DNA of 64,000 nucleotides from Arthrobacter sp. B3I9 (GCF_030816935.1 NZ_JAUSYO010000001.1:1116001-1180000), one strand, 5' to 3'; numbered from the stretch's first letter, positions 54,614-62,948 are shown. Translations and numbers: made by a program. The notes: a model not told the origin generated them from the sequence alone.

Positions 54614-55249
54614 TCACGGCGCGGCATGGCGGCCCACCCAGTCCACCAGCGGGCGCAACCGGTCCCACAGCGCAGCGATTTCCCCGACGGCCTCTGGGCC
54701 GGTTACCCACTCCGGCTGGCCGAGGTCCATGCCAGCGGAGAGCGACTTGTGTTTCAGGAGTTCGGCCCTCGGATGAGCGGAAGGAAAGCCCCGGGGGACC
54801 GTCTTGAGTTTTTCGCCTTCCACGGAGAAGCCGGCCTGGGTAACGGCATCCACGATGTGCTGCAGGGCCGCGCCCGTGCCGGAGGCATCCACAGAATTGC
54901 GGTACCGGACCAGCTGCGCGGGTGAATGGGAATGGTAGCCGCCACCGACCAGCAGGCCGTCGGCGCTTACCTGGAGGTAATAGCCCAGGCCTTCCTGCGT
55001 AGACGCGAACGCACCTTGCGCTGTCTTGTAGGGTGATTTGTCCAACGAGAACCGGATATCCCTGTTGGGACGAAAGATCTTGCCGGGCCCGAACCTGGGT
55101 TCCAGTTCATCGAGCAGTGCTATGAACGGATCGCGGACCAGGGCGTTGTAGCTGTCCTTGTGCGCCAGCCACCACTCGCGGTTGTTGTTGTCTTCGAGCT
55201 CCGCATAGAACGAAAAGGCCTCTGCGGGAATCCCCTGGAAAGTAGTCAT
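54614..55249 (-). CDS. DUF2461 (TIGR02453) family protein
   Basis: 211 residues. Family landmarks: FYAELEDNNNREWWLAHKDSYN at the start, KIFRPNRDIRFSLDKSPYKTAQGAFAS, GLGYYLQVSADGLLVGGGYH. Function unknown. No operon partner; the 183 bp after it contain nothing recognisable. Confidence 0.85.
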   Translation of the reverse strand: MTTFQGIPAEAFSFYAELEDNNNREWWLAHKDSYNALVRDPFIALLDELEPRFGPGKIFRPNRDIRFSLDKSPYKTAQGAFASTQEGLGYYLQVSADGLLVGGGYHSHSPAQLVRYRNSVDASGTGAALQHIVDAVTQAGFSVEGEKLKTVPRGFPSAHPRAELLKHKSLSAGMDLGQPEWVTGPEAVGEIAALWDRLRPLVDWVGRHAAP

Positions 55250-55351
55250 GACGCGATACTAGGCACCGGGGCCGGTCGCAGCCACCGCCAGAACCGCTAT
55301 GTGCAAACCGGGACTGCGCAGACAGGCGCGCTGTAAACAAGCCGGAAGACG

Positions 55352-55386
55352 CCTCGCCCCGCCACGGAATCCGTGACGGGGCGAGG
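55352..55386 (-). terminator. Terminator of katA
   Basis: CCTCGCCCCG (55352-55361) pairs with 55377-55386, extended inside by CACGG-aat-CCGTG. 29 bp past the katA stop. Confidence 0.8.
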
Positions 55387-55414
55387 GGTTACAGCGAAGG
55401 CGCACGAACCGCTA

Positions 55415-56932
55415 TTAGCCGATCTTGTTTGCCGCTTCCGCGTCGGAAGCGTTTCCGAGGACGCCGGCCTCAAGCGCGCCCAGGTTGGCGCGCAGCTTGG
55501 CGCCGAGTTCGGCGTCGACGTTGGTCCAGTACTGGATAGCACGTTCCTTGATGCCGGGGCTCTTCACGCCGCCCACGGCACCGGTGATGGTCTCGAGCAG
55601 GCGGGCCTTTTCGCCGTCGTTGTAGACCTCGCGGTACAGCGTGCCGGCCTGGCCGAAGTCGCCGTCCTCGGCGTGCAGGGAGTGCGCGGAGAGCGTCAGC
55701 GCGCCGTCGTTCTCCCAGCCGCCTGCCGGGCTCTGCGGCTCAACAGCAGCCGGGCCCCCGAGCGAATTCGGTGCGTAGACAGGAACCGAAGGGGCGTTGA
55801 AGTTGTACCGGCCCTGGCCGTCCTGGCTGTAGTTGTTCACCGGGCTCTTCGGCAGGTTCACCGGGAGCTGGGCGTGGTTGGTGCCCACGCGGTAGCGGTG
55901 CGCATCCGCGTAGGAGAAGATGCGGGCCTGCAGCATCTTGTCAGGGGACGCCGCGATGCCCGGCACGAAGTTCGACGGCGCAAAGGTCGCCTGCTCGATC
56001 TGCGCGAAGTAGTTCTCCGGGTTCCGGTTCAGCTCCATGGTGCCGACCTTGATCAGCGGGTAGTCCCCGTGCGGCCATACCTTGGTGAGGTCGAACGGGT
56101 TGAAGCGGTAGGTCTTGGCGTCCTCGTACGGCATGACCTGGACGTGCAGGTCCCAGGACGGGAAGTTGCCGGCAGCAATGTTTTCCTGCAGGTCGCGGAT
56201 GTAGAAGTCCGCGTCCGACCCCGCCAGCGCCTCGGCGTCGTCGCCCGTCATCGACTTGACGCCCTGGTTGGACTTGAAGTGGTACTTGACCCAGAAGCGT
56301 TCGCCCTCGGCGTTGATCCACTGGTACGTGTGCGAGCCGTAGCCCTGCATTTCACGCCAGGAGGCCGGCAGGCCACGGTCGCCCATGAGCCAGGTGACCT
56401 GGTGTGCGGACTCGGGGGAGAGGGTCCAGAAGTCCCACTGCATGTCGGCGTCGCGCAGGTGGCTGCCCGGGAGGCGCTTCTGCGAGTGGATGAAGTCCGG
56501 GAACTTGATGCCGTCGCGGATGAAGAACACCGGGGTGTTGTTGCCGACGAGGTCGTAGTTGCCCTCGGTGGTGTAGAACTTCACGGCGAAGCCGCGGGGG
56601 TCGCGCCAGGTGTCGGGAGAGCCGCTCTCGCCGGCCACCGAGGAGAATCGAATCAGCATCTCGGTTTCTACGCCGGGCTGGAAGAGTGCCGCCTTGGTGT
56701 ACTTCGAAACGTCTTCGGTGGTCTTGAAGCTGCCGAATGCGCCGCCACCCTTGGCGTGCACTACGCGCTCCGGAACCCTCTCGCGGTTGAACTGTGCCAG
56801 CTTCTCGATCAGGTAGTGATCGGTGAGGATGATTGCGCCATCCGCGCCGGTTGCCTGGGAGTGGGCATCGGACGTGACCGGGGCGCCTGACTGGGTAGTC
56901 GACACTGCGGGCGCAGAGATGTTCAGGGTCAT
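55415..56932 (-). CDS. katA: Catalase, monofunctional haem type
   Basis: 505 residues, small-subunit clade. [16 protein letters not shown] has the distal His; [18 protein letters not shown], the distal Asn region; [15 protein letters not shown] (about residue 338) the proximal haem Tyr. It destroys hydrogen peroxide in the cytoplasm. AGGAGAAAG precedes ATG 56932. It lies 24 bp after the fur-type gene on the same strand, so the two form an operon. Confidence 0.95.
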   Translation of the reverse strand: MTLNISAPAVSTTQSGAPVTSDAHSQATGADGAIILTDHYLIEKLAQFNRERVPERVVHAKGGGAFGSFKTTEDVSKYTKAALFQPGVETEMLIRFSSVAGESGSPDTWRDPRGFAVKFYTTEGNYDLVGNNTPVFFIRDGIKFPDFIHSQKRLPGSHLRDADMQWDFWTLSPESAHQVTWLMGDRGLPASWREMQGYGSHTYQWINAEGERFWVKYHFKSNQGVKSMTGDDAEALAGSDADFYIRDLQENIAAGNFPSWDLHVQVMPYEDAKTYRFNPFDLTKVWPHGDYPLIKVGTMELNRNPENYFAQIEQATFAPSNFVPGIAASPDKMLQARIFSYADAHRYRVGTNHAQLPVNLPKSPVNNYSQDGQGRYNFNAPSVPVYAPNSLGGPAAVEPQSPAGGWENDGALTLSAHSLHAEDGDFGQAGTLYREVYNDGEKARLLETITGAVGGVKSPGIKERAIQYWTNVDAELGAKLRANLGALEAGVLGNASDAEAANKIG

Positions 56933-56956
56933 CTTTCTCCTATTTCTTGTTCTTGC

Positions 56957-57424
56957 TTAGTTTCGTTCTGAGGGAAGTTTTTGGCTGCGCTGGCAGTCCT
57001 GGCAGATGCCTTGGTACATCACGTCGGCGATCTGGATGGTCATTGGCCTGGCGCCCTCTTCCCAATGCGGGGTAAGGCATGGGGCGTGGCCGACTGCGCA
57101 CTCGACGTCCTCGACGAGGCCGCAGCTGATGCATATGGCGTGGTGGTGGTTATCTCCCACGCGCGTTTCATACAGCGCCGGCGAGTGCGGGGGCTCAAAC
57201 CGGCGCAGCATGTGCAGGTCGGTCAGGTCACCGAGGACCACATAGACGGACTGCGCCGTCAGCTCGGGCAGTTCTTCGCGGGCAGCGGCGAGAATGCTCT
57301 CAGCGGGGGAATGAGGATGATGTTCGACGGCGGCCAGCACGGCGAGGCGCTGCTTCGTCACCCGGCGGCCGTGGGCACGCAGGGCGGCGGCCCATGCGTC
57401 GTGAGTGCCCCCGGAACCTGTCAT
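56957..57424 (-). CDS. furA: Fur family peroxide/metal-responsive repressor
   Basis: 155 residues. Winged helix VTKQRLAVLAAVEHHPHSPAESI and LTAQSVYVVLGDLTDLHMLRR; metal sites HHHAICISCG and CQDCQ (two CxxC zinc pairs). By position upstream of a catalase it corresponds to FurA/CatR/PerR-type repressors that release catalase on peroxide. ATG 57424 preferred over an upstream TTG because GGAG sits before it. A 23-bp inverted repeat lies 17 bp upstream. Confidence 0.88.
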   Translation of the reverse strand: MTGSGGTHDAWAAALRAHGRRVTKQRLAVLAAVEHHPHSPAESILAAAREELPELTAQSVYVVLGDLTDLHMLRRFEPPHSPALYETRVGDNHHHAICISCGLVEDVECAVGHAPCLTPHWEEGARPMTIQIADVMYQGICQDCQRSQKLPSERN

Positions 57425-57440
57425 GGCTCCATTCAAGCAC

Positions 57441-57463
57441 TTATTATGATTATCTCACAATAA
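57441..57463 (-). promoter_or_regulatory. Fur/PerR-type operator
   Basis: TTATTATGA-ttatc-TCACAATAA, 8 of 9 arm positions symmetric, directly upstream of the fur start. Form and AT content match Fur-family boxes, so autoregulation of fur-katA is likely. Confidence 0.7.
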
Positions 57464-57483
57464 GGCGAGGCTAATACGAGAAC

Positions 57484-57526
57484 AAAAGGGCTGGCGACCC
57501 CCAAATACGGAGTTCCCAGCCCTTTT
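57484..57526 (-). terminator. Terminator, probably the original one of yajQ
   Basis: AAAAGGGCTGG (57484-57494) pairs perfectly with 57516-57526; read leftward it ends in a T-run. It lies 28 bp beyond the left copy of the 29-bp repeat, which is the yajQ gene end. Before the element inserted, it would have followed yajQ at once. Confidence 0.65.
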
Positions 57527-57553
57527 GCCCGTCGTCGAAAAACGGCCCCGCCA

Positions 57554-57582
57554 GCCCTTAGCTGCGGAAGTTCACAAACTGC
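57554..57582. repeat. attL: 29-bp direct repeat
   Basis: Identical over 29 bp to 60994-61022, where it is the last codons and stop of yajQ. Core reads CTTAGCTGCGGAAGTTCACA. It marks the left end of an integrated element. Confidence 0.85.
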
Positions 57583-57698
57583 CCGCTACTGGATGGGCGG
57601 CGGTGGCTGGCGTTGAAACCCGCTAGTTTCCGGTGATTTCAGAGTTGGCTGGCGCAGGCAGGAACTGACCTTTTGCGGACTTTTTGCGGACTTAACCG

Positions 57699-58214
57699 CT
57701 ACCTGAACGGGTCGTGCTCGGGTTCCTCCTGCCACTCGTCTTTCTTGCTCTGCTTCTCACGGATCCACTCCCGTAGCCGCTTGATGTCGTCTTCGGTGAG
57801 CATGATGCGGCGATTGCTGAGCCGCGTGTGGATACCAGAGGCGAGGCAGTAGCCGCGGAGAGTGGACTTACTGATGCCAAGTTCCGGGGCGACTTCTTCC
57901 GGCGTACGGAACACGGGTTTGACCGGAGGGACGGTTAGCCGCTCCCGCGGCAGCCCCGGAAAAGGGCCAAGGTCCTCCTCCTGCAAGTCGCTAAGTGGCT
58001 GGTGTCCACCCCTCGGTTCGGTAGGGAGCGACCGCAACCAGTCGAGCAGCTCCTCGGCGAGGATGACCGGCTTGGTGTTCGCGTATCGGGCGAGGAGGTC
58101 ATGCCGACGTATGGCGATCTGAAGTGTGCCAGTGCTGTAGCCGGTCGCCTCGGCCGCCTCTTCGAGGTTGAACGCAAGCTTGGGCTTTGGGGCAGGCGCC
58201 GGTTCAAGCGTCAT
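57699..58214 (-). CDS. Protein with two excisionase/MerR-type helix-turn-helix domains
   Basis: 171 residues. Domain 1 (about 13-62): FNLEEAAEATGYSTGTLQIAIRR-type helix-turn-helix ending ELLDWLRSLP. Domain 2 (about 100-155): PEEVAPELGISKSTLRGYCL, RLSNRRIMLTEDDIKRLREWI. Both resemble the DNA-binding domain of phage excisionases, joined by a Pro-rich linker. In the element it could be the excisionase or its regulator. The tandem arrangement is unusual. Confidence 0.7.
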   Translation of the reverse strand: MTLEPAPAPKPKLAFNLEEAAEATGYSTGTLQIAIRRHDLLARYANTKPVILAEELLDWLRSLPTEPRGGHQPLSDLQEEDLGPFPGLPRERLTVPPVKPVFRTPEEVAPELGISKSTLRGYCLASGIHTRLSNRRIMLTEDDIKRLREWIREKQSKKDEWQEEPEHDPFR

Positions 58215-58352
58215 GCGGACGATAGTATCCCTGCAGCACAGGCCAGGGCTTTTCTCTGCCCGCTTACGCCATAGCTGGAGTCGGCTCTACTGGTGCAAAG
58301 AACTATTCAGAACTGAACACTTGGCGGCCGGCGCGCTCCTAAGATGGGTGCC

Positions 58353-58502
58353 ATGACTGAATCAAACGAACATGAAGACAAGACCGCCGAACCAGCTTCC
58401 AATTCCATGCCGAATCGGAAGCCGAAGACGCTCGACCTAGAGTCCTTCGTGGACGTGGGCCTGTCAGACGCTGAGATCCGCGCAAAGTATTCCGACGACT
58501 GA
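58353..58502 (+). CDS. Small ORF, 49 residues
   Basis: Begins MTESNEHEDKTAEPASNSMP and ends LSDAEIRAKYSDD: disordered charged N-terminus, short helical C-terminus. AAGATGGG precedes the ATG and a good terminator follows 26 bp after the stop, so it is probably a real gene of the element. Not recognised. Confidence 0.55.
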   Translation: MTESNEHEDKTAEPASNSMPNRKPKTLDLESFVDVGLSDAEIRAKYSDD

Positions 58503-58528
58503 CAGCCTGCTTCGCCCGACGCAGAAAG

Positions 58529-58562
58529 AGCCCCGGCACGCGTCGTAGGTCCGGGGCTTTTC
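58529..58562 (+). terminator. Terminator after the 49-residue ORF
   Basis: AGCCCCGG (58529-58536) pairs perfectly with 58551-58558, loop of 14, followed by TTTCT. Confidence 0.7.
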
Positions 58563-58695
58563 TGTGCCGGGGTGGCGGGAGTTCGACGGGACGAGGGACT
58601 AAGACAAGCCTTTAGGTCAGATTCATCTTTGACAAAGCAAGAGGCCCCGGCCGGTCGTGAGACAAGCCGGGACCTTCCTGAGTTCCCCTCATGTG

Positions 58696-59259
58696 CTAGT
58701 TATAGGGGTTGTCCAAGTAGACGCTCTCATGGCAGGCCCTGAGGCTGCAGAGTCGTACCCACATCCCCTGGGCGACGTTTGGGTAGTAAAACGTGTCCGT
58801 TACGTAACCGCCTTCGTTACCGTTGGTATTCCTCTCGAGCCCATCGTTCCATCCCGTGGCGGTGTTTGGGCCGAAGCTCGTTGCCCAAAAGCGGCCAGCG
58901 TTTGCATGGACGTCTAGACAGGCAAGGTCTCGCCATTCGATCAGCGGTGCGTTACTTCAAAAATGGAATCGAGGAGCCATGCTTAAATCGCTCCGCAGAT
59001 CCGGCATACGCGTAGCAGCTGCCAGCCCAGTGCGAGTGCCGGCCGTCGTCAGTAGGGGAACGGAAGCCAGCACCTTCGGATAATTTCCGTATGTCAAGGA
59101 CTTAGTTTCTTCAGGTTGGTGCCCCGGGTCCGGTTTCAAGTACTCGAACGTTTCGCCGTCGAGCGTGAAGCTTGCCATGCCGCCATCGTAGCCGGGGCGG
59201 GTCTCAGTCTTTGGTCCGGCCAGCATCCTCCCCACAGCATCAACATCAATCTTCACCAT
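58696..59259 (-). pseudogene. Degraded gene, probably for a secreted protein
   Basis: Three coherent stretches in shifted frames. From ATG 59259 (MVKIDVDAVGRMLAGPKTET) the frame runs about 60 codons sensibly; then another frame reads HWAGSCYAYAGSAERFKHG (about 58975-59050) without a start; last, 58696-58956 reads TNGNEGGYVTDTFYYPN, RLCSLRACHESVYLDNPYN, also without a start and preceded by an in-frame TGA at 58957. No family recognised. Frameshifts and the stop indicate decay. Confidence 0.4.
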
Positions 59260-59366
59260 GCCGCGACCGTAACCGCCAGGTCCGACAGCAAGGCCCCCAC
59301 CCGGTCGGATGAGGGCCGCCACGGCTGGGCACCAAAGGCAACTGCGCGCCCCGCCGAACGCGGTGG

Positions 59367-60113
59367 CTACCGCTTGGGCCCAGCTGGCTGGTTCTTCCCA
59401 TGGGTTGCAACGTAACTCGTGCAATCGCCCTGGTTTTTGAATCCGAGTGCTGGGTAGTTTTTCCATCCGCCCTTCTTGCATTGCTCGGCGGTGGTGGGAG
59501 CTGGCGGTGGAGCCGGTGTGAAGGTCTGGGACACGAACGACTCTTGGAAAGCATTCGGCGAAGTGAACGTTCCGCAGGTGGTGGGGCAGACCTTGAACGT
59601 TGTCGCGTTCGACACCCCTTGATCGGTGGCCGTGCCGGAAGGTGTTGTGATTTGAGCGGTGTAGGTTAGGTCCGCAATGACATTGAGGGCGCCGACTTCA
59701 TTGCAGAGCGCACCGCCGGCCGTATCGCCCGTTGTCCTCTTGGTGCCAGTCACGGTGCCGTTGACGCTGGTTATGGTAAACGTCGCGTTGACATAATAGA
59801 GATTTCCAGGGTCGACCGATTGATCGAAAGCAATTTCGAGTGTCTCGGTGAAGGTCCCCGGATAGGGGCCAGTGGCAACGCCCGACGCCGTGAGAAACAC
59901 CCTCGATGGGTCGCTACAATTGTAGCTGCTGGCGGTCAAACCACCGGGTCCTGACTGGATGAGCGTCTCGCCTGAAAGACTTTGCACAGTAGTGGCCGCC
60001 TGTGCTGGAACGGCCGCAGTAAGGCCGGCCAGCATCAAAATCCCGGCAGCGAATGCCGAGAATCTGCGCAGACGTTGAGTTGTTCTGACTCCATGAACAT
60101 TTTCAGTAGGCAT
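59367..60113 (-). CDS. Secreted protein with C-terminal Cys-rich GGW motif
   Basis: 248 residues. Signal peptide (FSAFAAGILMLAGLTAAVPAQA). The body is Thr-rich and beta-like with Cys pairs (PTTCGTF and others). After a Pro/Ala linker the C-terminus reads EQCKKGGWKNYPALGFKNQG then DCTSYV, a short motif seen at the end of various secreted bacterial proteins. Cargo gene of the element; function unknown. Lower GC than the core genome. Confidence 0.7.
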   Translation of the reverse strand: MPTENVHGVRTTQRLRRFSAFAAGILMLAGLTAAVPAQAATTVQSLSGETLIQSGPGGLTASSYNCSDPSRVFLTASGVATGPYPGTFTETLEIAFDQSVDPGNLYYVNATFTITSVNGTVTGTKRTTGDTAGGALCNEVGALNVIADLTYTAQITTPSGTATDQGVSNATTFKVCPTTCGTFTSPNAFQESFVSQTFTPAPPPAPTTAEQCKKGGWKNYPALGFKNQGDCTSYVATHGKNQPAGPKR

Positions 60114-60395
60114 GCTGGGTCCATCCTTTCAAAAGGAGTAAGGTCAGCCAGCGTCCCAGCGTCCCAGCGCCGCAAAGCTGGTTCAAGTACGATTTTTTCT
60201 TCCCGCAAACCAATTGGAATGGTGCGCCTCGCTTGCAGCAGGGTCAACGGTAGCGCTCACCTGCCGTCCGCATCTCCCATACTTGGCCCGATCTCGCGCC
60301 CCACTTGCCCCATACCCGCCGTCAGTCGTACCCGGCGTGAGTCGTACTCGTCGTACCGAGCAAAAGCTGCCCTCCCGAGAGATCTGTCGAGGTGG

Positions 60396-60650
60396 TCAGC
60401 GGGCGCCGTGCCTCCCGAAGTCCTGCGGCCTGAAGCTGCCGTCCAGGACAGCCGCCCAAACCGCAGTCCCCTCGCCCCAGCCATAGACAGTGCCGGCCAC
60501 CGATACCCGGTAACAGATGCCACCTTTGAACCACCCGAGGACCTCCCCACGGGGCGACGGCAAGCTCCGTCGGGTGACACGGTTAGGATCCACAGAGCCG
60601 ATGAAGACGGGAGCCACAGCAGCCTGACGGGCAAGCCGCCTACTGCTCAT
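60396..60650 (-). CDS. Possible small protein, 84 residues
   Basis: From ATG 60650; the C-terminal half (GWFKGGICYRVSVAGTVYGW) has protein-like composition. No ribosome binding site or family. May be a remnant. The rest of 60114-60648 shows nothing else recognisable. Confidence 0.3.
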   Translation of the reverse strand: MSSRRLARQAAVAPVFIGSVDPNRVTRRSLPSPRGEVLGWFKGGICYRVSVAGTVYGWGEGTAVWAAVLDGSFRPQDFGRHGAR

Positions 60651-60978
60651 GACGCACCACCCAACCAAGGGCGAGCATCCCCGTCGGCGTAAGCCGGCCG
60701 ACCGCTGGCGGCAGGTCCGGGAAGCAGCCGGCATAGGTGAGTTCACTCTTCACGACCTCCGGCACTTTTACGCATCAGGCCTCATCGCGGATAGGTGCGA
60801 CGTCGTCACCGTGCAGCGTGCGCTCGGCCACGCGGCGCCCTCGATCACGCTGAACACTTACTCCCATCTCTGGCCGACTGCCGAAGACAAAACGAGGACC
60901 GCAGGATCAAGGCTGATCGCTGCGGTCCTCGGCGATTCTGCGGACTCTGTGCGGACTAAGGAAACAACTTCCCTGTAA
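60649..60978 (+). pseudogene. int: Tyrosine recombinase (integrase), C-terminal fragment
   Basis: 109 codons. Contains EFTLHDLRHFYASGLI (HxLRH, catalytic His and Arg), VQRALGHAAPSITLNTYSHL (LGH plus the nucleophilic Tyr) of phage-type integrases. The N-terminal DNA-binding and first-Arg parts are missing; a stop (60625) lies just upstream in frame. It ends 16 bp before the right repeat, the normal place for an integrase gene. Non-functional on its own. Confidence 0.85.
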
Positions 60979-60993
60979 CCACGCGGCAGAATC

Positions 60994-61022
60994 GCCCTTA
61001 GCTGCGGAAGTTCACAAACTGC
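60994..61022. repeat. attR: 29-bp direct repeat at the yajQ end
   Basis: Second copy of the repeat at 57554-57582. It covers the last nine yajQ codons with the stop (60998-61000) and 4 bp beyond. Confidence 0.85.
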
Positions 61023-61489
61023 AGATCGGCTTCGTCGAAGCCCTTCAGGATGTTCATCGTCTCCTGGAGGTCGTCGCGCGACTTGGAGGTCACGCGCAGT
61101 TCGTCACCCTGGATCTGGGACTTGACCGACTTGGGGGCTTCGTCGCGGATGAGCTTGTTGATCTTCTTGGCCAGGTCCTGCGCAATACCCTCCTTGATGG
61201 AGGCTTCCAGCCGGAATTCCTTGCCGGACACATAAGGCTCGCCGGTGTCGAGCGACTTCAGCGAGATGCCTCGGCGGATCAGCTTGGACTGCAGCACGTC
61301 CAGAACGGCGAGTACGCGCTCTTCGGAGTTTGCCTTCATCAGGATCTTCTCGCCGCTGAAGTCGACCTCGGCACCGACGCCCTTGAAGTCGTAGCGCTGG
61401 GCCAGTTCCTTCTGGGCCTGGTTCAGCGCATTCGCGACTTCCTGCTTGTCTACCTTGCTGACGACGTCGAACGTGGATTCGCCTGCCAT
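60998..61489 (-). CDS. yajQ: YajQ family nucleotide-binding (c-di-GMP-binding) protein
   Basis: 163 residues. STFDVVSKVDKQEVANALNQ, QRYDFKGVGAEVDFS, GISLKSLDTGEPYVSG and the C-terminal DDLQETMNILKGFDEADLQF are diagnostic for YajQ. Xanthomonas homologues bind c-di-GMP. AGGAGGAC precedes ATG 61489. Its last codons form the attachment site of the adjacent element, so its 3' flank is foreign DNA. Confidence 0.93.
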   Translation of the reverse strand: MAGESTFDVVSKVDKQEVANALNQAQKELAQRYDFKGVGAEVDFSGEKILMKANSEERVLAVLDVLQSKLIRRGISLKSLDTGEPYVSGKEFRLEASIKEGIAQDLAKKINKLIRDEAPKSVKSQIQGDELRVTSKSRDDLQETMNILKGFDEADLQFVNFRS

Positions 61490-61684
61490 GACTGTCCTCC
61501 TGATGGTTGTCGGGGCGCCTCTTGTGAGGCCCTGGTGTCTGCATTCCAGCCTAGTACGGATGCTCCGGATATGAAGGTGGAGGAAGCCGCTGCCGGATTC
61601 ACAGTTGGCTCCAAGCCGAGGCTTGGCGGGAACGAAGCTTGGACGGCCAGAGTTGTATCGGTTTGAACAACTGCTCGAAAGGCA

Positions 61685-61945
61685 ATGAACATGCACCGCA
61701 AGGCCGTCCGCTATGTCACCCGATCCACCGCCGCGGCCGCAGGGAGCATCGCCACGGCGGCGACATCCGTGGCCGCCGCGGCGCTGGCTGCTTCCATCAT
61801 CTTCAGCCCGGCCGCGGATGTGTCCTCCCGCCTGGACGGCGTTCAGGCGGACTTGGCCCGCGCTGTCCAGCTGAACCAGATCACGGAGGAGCAGGCATCC
61901 AGGTTCGAGGCCAAGATCGCTGCGCGCATACTCGGAGAAGCCTGA
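61685..61945 (+). CDS. Small protein with hydrophobic N-terminus, 86 residues
   Basis: A basic start (MNMHRKAVRYVTRS) leads to an Ala-rich hydrophobic stretch ending ASIIFSPA, possibly a signal or anchor, then a helical amphipathic region (DGVQADLARAVQLNQITEEQ). GAAAGG lies at good spacing from ATG 61685. Not recognised. Confidence 0.55.
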   Translation: MNMHRKAVRYVTRSTAAAAGSIATAATSVAAAALAASIIFSPAADVSSRLDGVQADLARAVQLNQITEEQASRFEAKIAARILGEA

Positions 61946-62095
61946 TATTCCGCGCTTTCTGGGGCTGTGGAGCGCCGATTCGATTCTTCGGCGGAAGTTC
62001 TGTAAAGTTGTCTTGCCCGCGGTTGCTGGAAGCGGAACGGACTGGAAACAGGCGTTCTGATGCCGGAAGCCGCGAGTGATCTTCTTTTGAAGTTC

Positions 62096-62177
62096 GGCAG
62101 ATTACCCGAGCGGCCAAAGGGGGCTGACTGTAAATCAGCTGGCAACGCCTACGGGGGTTCGAATCCCTCATCTGCCA
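62096..62177 (+). tRNA. tRNA-Tyr (GTA)
   Basis: Acceptor arms GGCAGAT (62096-62102) and ATCTGCC (62170-62176), discriminator A, anticodon loop ctGTAaa inside GCTGA/TCAGC, long variable arm (tggcaacgcctac region) and T-arm GGGGGTTCGAATCCC. Anticodon GTA reads Tyr. CCA is not encoded. Confidence 0.95.
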
Positions 62178-62187
62178 CCCTTGGAAA

Positions 62188-62223
62188 AGTCTCCGGAACC
62201 ACCAGGTTCCGGAGGCTTTTTCT
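62188..62223 (+). terminator. Terminator of tRNA-Tyr
   Basis: AGTCTCCGGAACC (62188-62200) pairs with 62205-62217 (one G-U), loop ACCA, followed by TTTTCTTT. Confidence 0.85.
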
Positions 62224-62242
62224 TTACCCTGAACTGTCTGTC

Positions 62243-62572
62243 TTACGGCGCCATCCCGGGGTGTACGGGCACGAACTCGATTTTTTGCGACGGCTGGACC
62301 GTTTTCTTCGGTGCCCGGGAGTACCCCTTCGCGTCCAGGTGGTTCTCCGCCCGGTACACGGCCACGGCTTCGTCATAGACCTTGTTGAGCTGGCGGCCGG
62401 AGAACTGCTCCGTCGACCCGTCGCTGAACGTGATCGAGATAAGGGTGCTGCCGGGAAAGTGCCGGTTCATGCGGATGAAGCCGTCGGCGTCCTGCTGCAA
62501 ATTGATCAAGGCAGTCCTGTCTGTACTCTTGGGAGCTTCCAGTCTCCCGTACGTTCCCTGTAATGGCGTCAC
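62243..62572 (-). CDS. Hypothetical protein, up to 109 residues
   Basis: Soluble. The middle (INLQQDADGFIRMNRHFPGS, LISITFSDGSTEQFSGRQLN) is protein-like and beta-rich. The GTG at 62572 has no clear ribosome binding site, so the start is uncertain. Not recognised. Confidence 0.5.
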   Translation of the reverse strand: MTPLQGTYGRLEAPKSTDRTALINLQQDADGFIRMNRHFPGSTLISITFSDGSTEQFSGRQLNKVYDEAVAVYRAENHLDAKGYSRAPKKTVQPSQKIEFVPVHPGMAP

Positions 62573-62626
62573 AGTGTGGATAAGGCAATGCTGATGGCCC
62601 CGATGCCCGTACGCCTATGCGGACGA

Positions 62627-62657
62627 AAGGAAGGCCCCTCGCTGAGGAGCCTTCCTT
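62627..62657 (-). terminator. Hairpin after the 61-residue ORF
   Basis: AAGGAAGGC (62627-62635) pairs with GCCTTCCTT (62649-62657), with CCTC/GAGG inside. 11 bp past the stop at 62668. Confidence 0.65.
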
Positions 62658-62667
62658 CTGCTGCGGG

Positions 62668-62853
62668 CTAAACCTTCTCGCGGGTGCGGTCAACCGTTGC
62701 CGGTTCCTCGACCGTGAACTCCCTGGTGCGGCGGGGGAAAGCCCAGAACTTGACGTCCTTCTCTTCCACCCGGGGCTCCCGGCGCTCGTCAGATTCCTTT
62801 GCGGCATCCTTCTGGGCGTCGCGCCGGAAATCCCTATGGTACTGATAGCACAT
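62668..62853 (-). CDS. Small charged protein, 61 residues
   Basis: Begins MCYQYHRDFRRDAQKDAAKE; very rich in Arg, Glu, Asp and Lys, probably disordered. A strong AGGAGG (62860-62865) with 6-nt spacing fixes ATG 62853, and a terminator follows. Short basic-acidic proteins of this type occur widely in Arthrobacter; function unknown. Confidence 0.65.
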   Translation of the reverse strand: MCYQYHRDFRRDAQKDAAKESDERREPRVEEKDVKFWAFPRRTREFTVEEPATVDRTREKV

Positions 62854-62948
62854 CACAGACCTCCTTTTGGTGACTGCCCCTTAATCCTCCTCCGCCGCAA
62901 CCCATCCGTCGATACCCGCACACACTGGCGTTCTGTATAGTCCGCTTG

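Larger units (their letters stand above)
57554..61022. mobile_element. Decayed integrated element in the 3' end of yajQ
   Basis: 3.4 kb between 29-bp direct repeats. Contents: a two-HTH excisionase-like gene, a 49-codon ORF, a degraded gene, a secreted protein gene and, beside the right repeat, the C-terminal part of a tyrosine recombinase. Parts (58.6-60.2 kb) are AT-richer than the surroundings. The repeat keeps yajQ whole, the usual result of site-specific integration into a gene end. With a truncated integrase it should no longer excise by itself. Confidence 0.85.

Noticed and set aside
60257..60634. 125-codon minus-strand frame in the element
   Set aside because: Overlaps a better-looking alternative in another frame and shows no recognisable protein; likely non-coding remnant.
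62096..62177. tRNA-Tyr as the attachment site of the nearby element
   Set aside because: No part of the tRNA is repeated; the 29-bp repeats are at the yajQ end, about 1.1 kb away.
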